The notes beneath the pieces are model-generated. The model saw only the letters and a program-made list of their open reading frames with translations. It did no database searches and was not told where the DNA came from. The translations under genes were made by a program, and so were the position numbers. A DNA stretch of 64,000 nt from Piscinibacter sp047602365. Lineage in GTDB: Bacteria > Pseudomonadota > Gammaproteobacteria > Burkholderiales > Burkholderiaceae_C. The stretch covers positions 2,108,001-2,172,000 of the forward strand of contig JASGHM010000002.1 in NCBI GenBank assembly GCA_047602365.1, in the 5' to 3' direction. This document shows positions 63,389 to 64,000 of the stretch, piece after piece. Within the stretch, counting starts at the first letter, position 1. Each line of letters starts with the position of its first letter.

Positions 63389-64000
63389 TCAGCGCACCAT
63401 GCACGGCCGCTTGTTGTCGAAGGTCCAGTTCGGGATCAGGTACTGCATGGCCATCGCGTCGTCGCGTGCACCCAGGCCATGCTGCAGGTAGAGCTGGTGC
63501 GCCTTGGCGACCTCGGCCATGTCGAGTTCGACACCCAGGCCCGGCTTCTTCGGCACCTGCACATGGCCACCGATGATCTGCAGCGGCTCCTTGGTCAGGC
63601 GCTGGCCGTCCTGCCAGATCCAGTGCGTGTCGATCGCGGTGACCTTGCCCGGCGCCGCCGCGCCGACGTGCGTGAACATCGCCAGCGAGACGTCGAAGTG
63701 GTTGTTCGAGTGCGAGCCCCAGGTCAGGCCCCAGTCGCGGCAGGTCTGCGCGACGCGCACCGAGCCGGCCATGGTCCAGAAATGCGGGTCGGCCAGCGGG
63801 ATGTCGACCGACTGCAGCGACAGCGCATGAGCCATCTGGCGCCAGTCGGTGGCCACCATGTTGGTGGCGGTGGGCAGGCCGGTGGCACGGCGGAACTCGG
63901 CCATCACCTCGCGGCCGCTGAAGCCCTGCTCGGCGCCGCATGGGTCTTCGGCATAGGCGACCACGCCGCGCATGCGCTCGCCCAGGCGGATCGCGTCCTT
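63389..64000 (-). CDS. gudD: Glucarate dehydratase, C-terminal part (5' end outside window)
   Basis: The last 203 residues of an enolase-superfamily acid-sugar dehydratase: AYAEDPCGAEQGFSGREVM, ATNMVATDWRQM, DIPLADPHFWTMAGSVRVAQ, TWGSHSNNHFDVSLAM with the catalytic His, and DTHWIWQ. These match GudD closely. It removes water from D-glucarate to give 5-keto-4-deoxy-D-glucarate, the substrate of the aldolase in this run. The frame is in phase to base 64000, where the sequence stops. Confidence 0.87.
   Translation of the reverse strand, partial: KDAIRLGERMRGVVAYAEDPCGAEQGFSGREVMAEFRRATGLPTATNMVATDWRQMAHALSLQSVDIPLADPHFWTMAGSVRVAQTCRDWGLTWGSHSNNHFDVSLAMFTHVGAAAPGKVTAIDTHWIWQDGQRLTKEPLQIIGGHVQVPKKPGLGVELDMAEVAKAHQLYLQHGLGARDDAMAMQYLIPNWTFDNKRPCMVR

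Overview
This window is about 70% GC, with CTG/GCC-biased codons and tightly overlapping operons. Gene content (DUF3460, DUF1841, Bug/TctC binding proteins, BMP-type purine transporters, a large receptor array) points to a betaproteobacterium of the order Burkholderiales, probably near the Rubrivivax/Leptothrix/Ideonella/Roseateles group. That placement is inferred from families and composition, not from a marker gene. I saw no tRNA, rRNA, transposase, phage gene or CRISPR array.

Layout. 1-4370: a polyamine-type ABC importer followed by an aminobutyraldehyde dehydrogenase, the same gene order as E. coli ydcSTUV-patD. 4432-5498: DUF3460 and the kleisin scpA. 5592-9220 (minus): a ParA-like ATPase, a MaoC hydratase, a LuxR-type response regulator and a hybrid histidine kinase in one run. 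9312-11833: a flavodoxin-like oxidoreductase and a KefB/C antiporter. 11854-18138: a zinc supercluster, made of a perfect 20-bp operator, zur, a His-rich membrane peptide, znuC-znuB-znuA, a ZrgA/DUF2796 protein, a MacB/LolCD-like ABC pair and a DUF3299 protein. 18149-19365: TauE and DUF1841. 19372-23425 (minus): a receiver-sensor kinase, its NarL-type regulator and a GGDEF-EAL protein. 23487-35912: a chemotaxis cluster (sigma-28-like promoter, CheZ-like protein, CheY, CheA, four MCPs in a row, two identical cheW genes, a fifth MCP). 35918-39400: a YbbP-type permease and a LigB-type dioxygenase. 39686-51319 (minus): a purine uptake and deamination cluster (two BMP binding proteins, NupOPQ-like transporter, Tsx-like porin, guanine deaminase, adenine deaminase, Rieske oxygenase, LysR regulator), interrupted by a plus-strand small gene behind a Fur-type box. 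51421-56119: xanthine dehydrogenase xdhABC, divergent from the LysR gene. 56176-57479: a small exported protein and a Crp/Fnr regulator. 57614-64000 (minus): D-glucarate catabolism (gudD, SMP-30 lactonase, two Bug proteins, a 2-hydroxyacid dehydrogenase, a GarL-type aldolase, GarR).

How the parts fit. Adenine and guanine would enter through the Tsx-like pore and the BMP transporter, be deaminated to hypoxanthine and xanthine, and be oxidised by XdhABC. Glucarate would be dehydrated by GudD, split by the aldolase to pyruvate and tartronate semialdehyde, and reduced by GarR. The zinc cluster is one Zur-controlled uptake unit.

Caution on quality: nine genes carry frameshifts (eleven in total, ten of them one extra base), and most lie in the first few codons of a gene. 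They most likely reflect base-calling or assembly errors, so the frameshifted genes are annotated with the coordinates of the restored gene. Signals that stand out from ordinary content are the ORF-exact cheW duplication, the mosaic homogenisation of five receptor signalling modules, the zinc supercluster with its His-rich peptide, the Fur-boxed small protein and a nested inverted repeat at 39539-39614.
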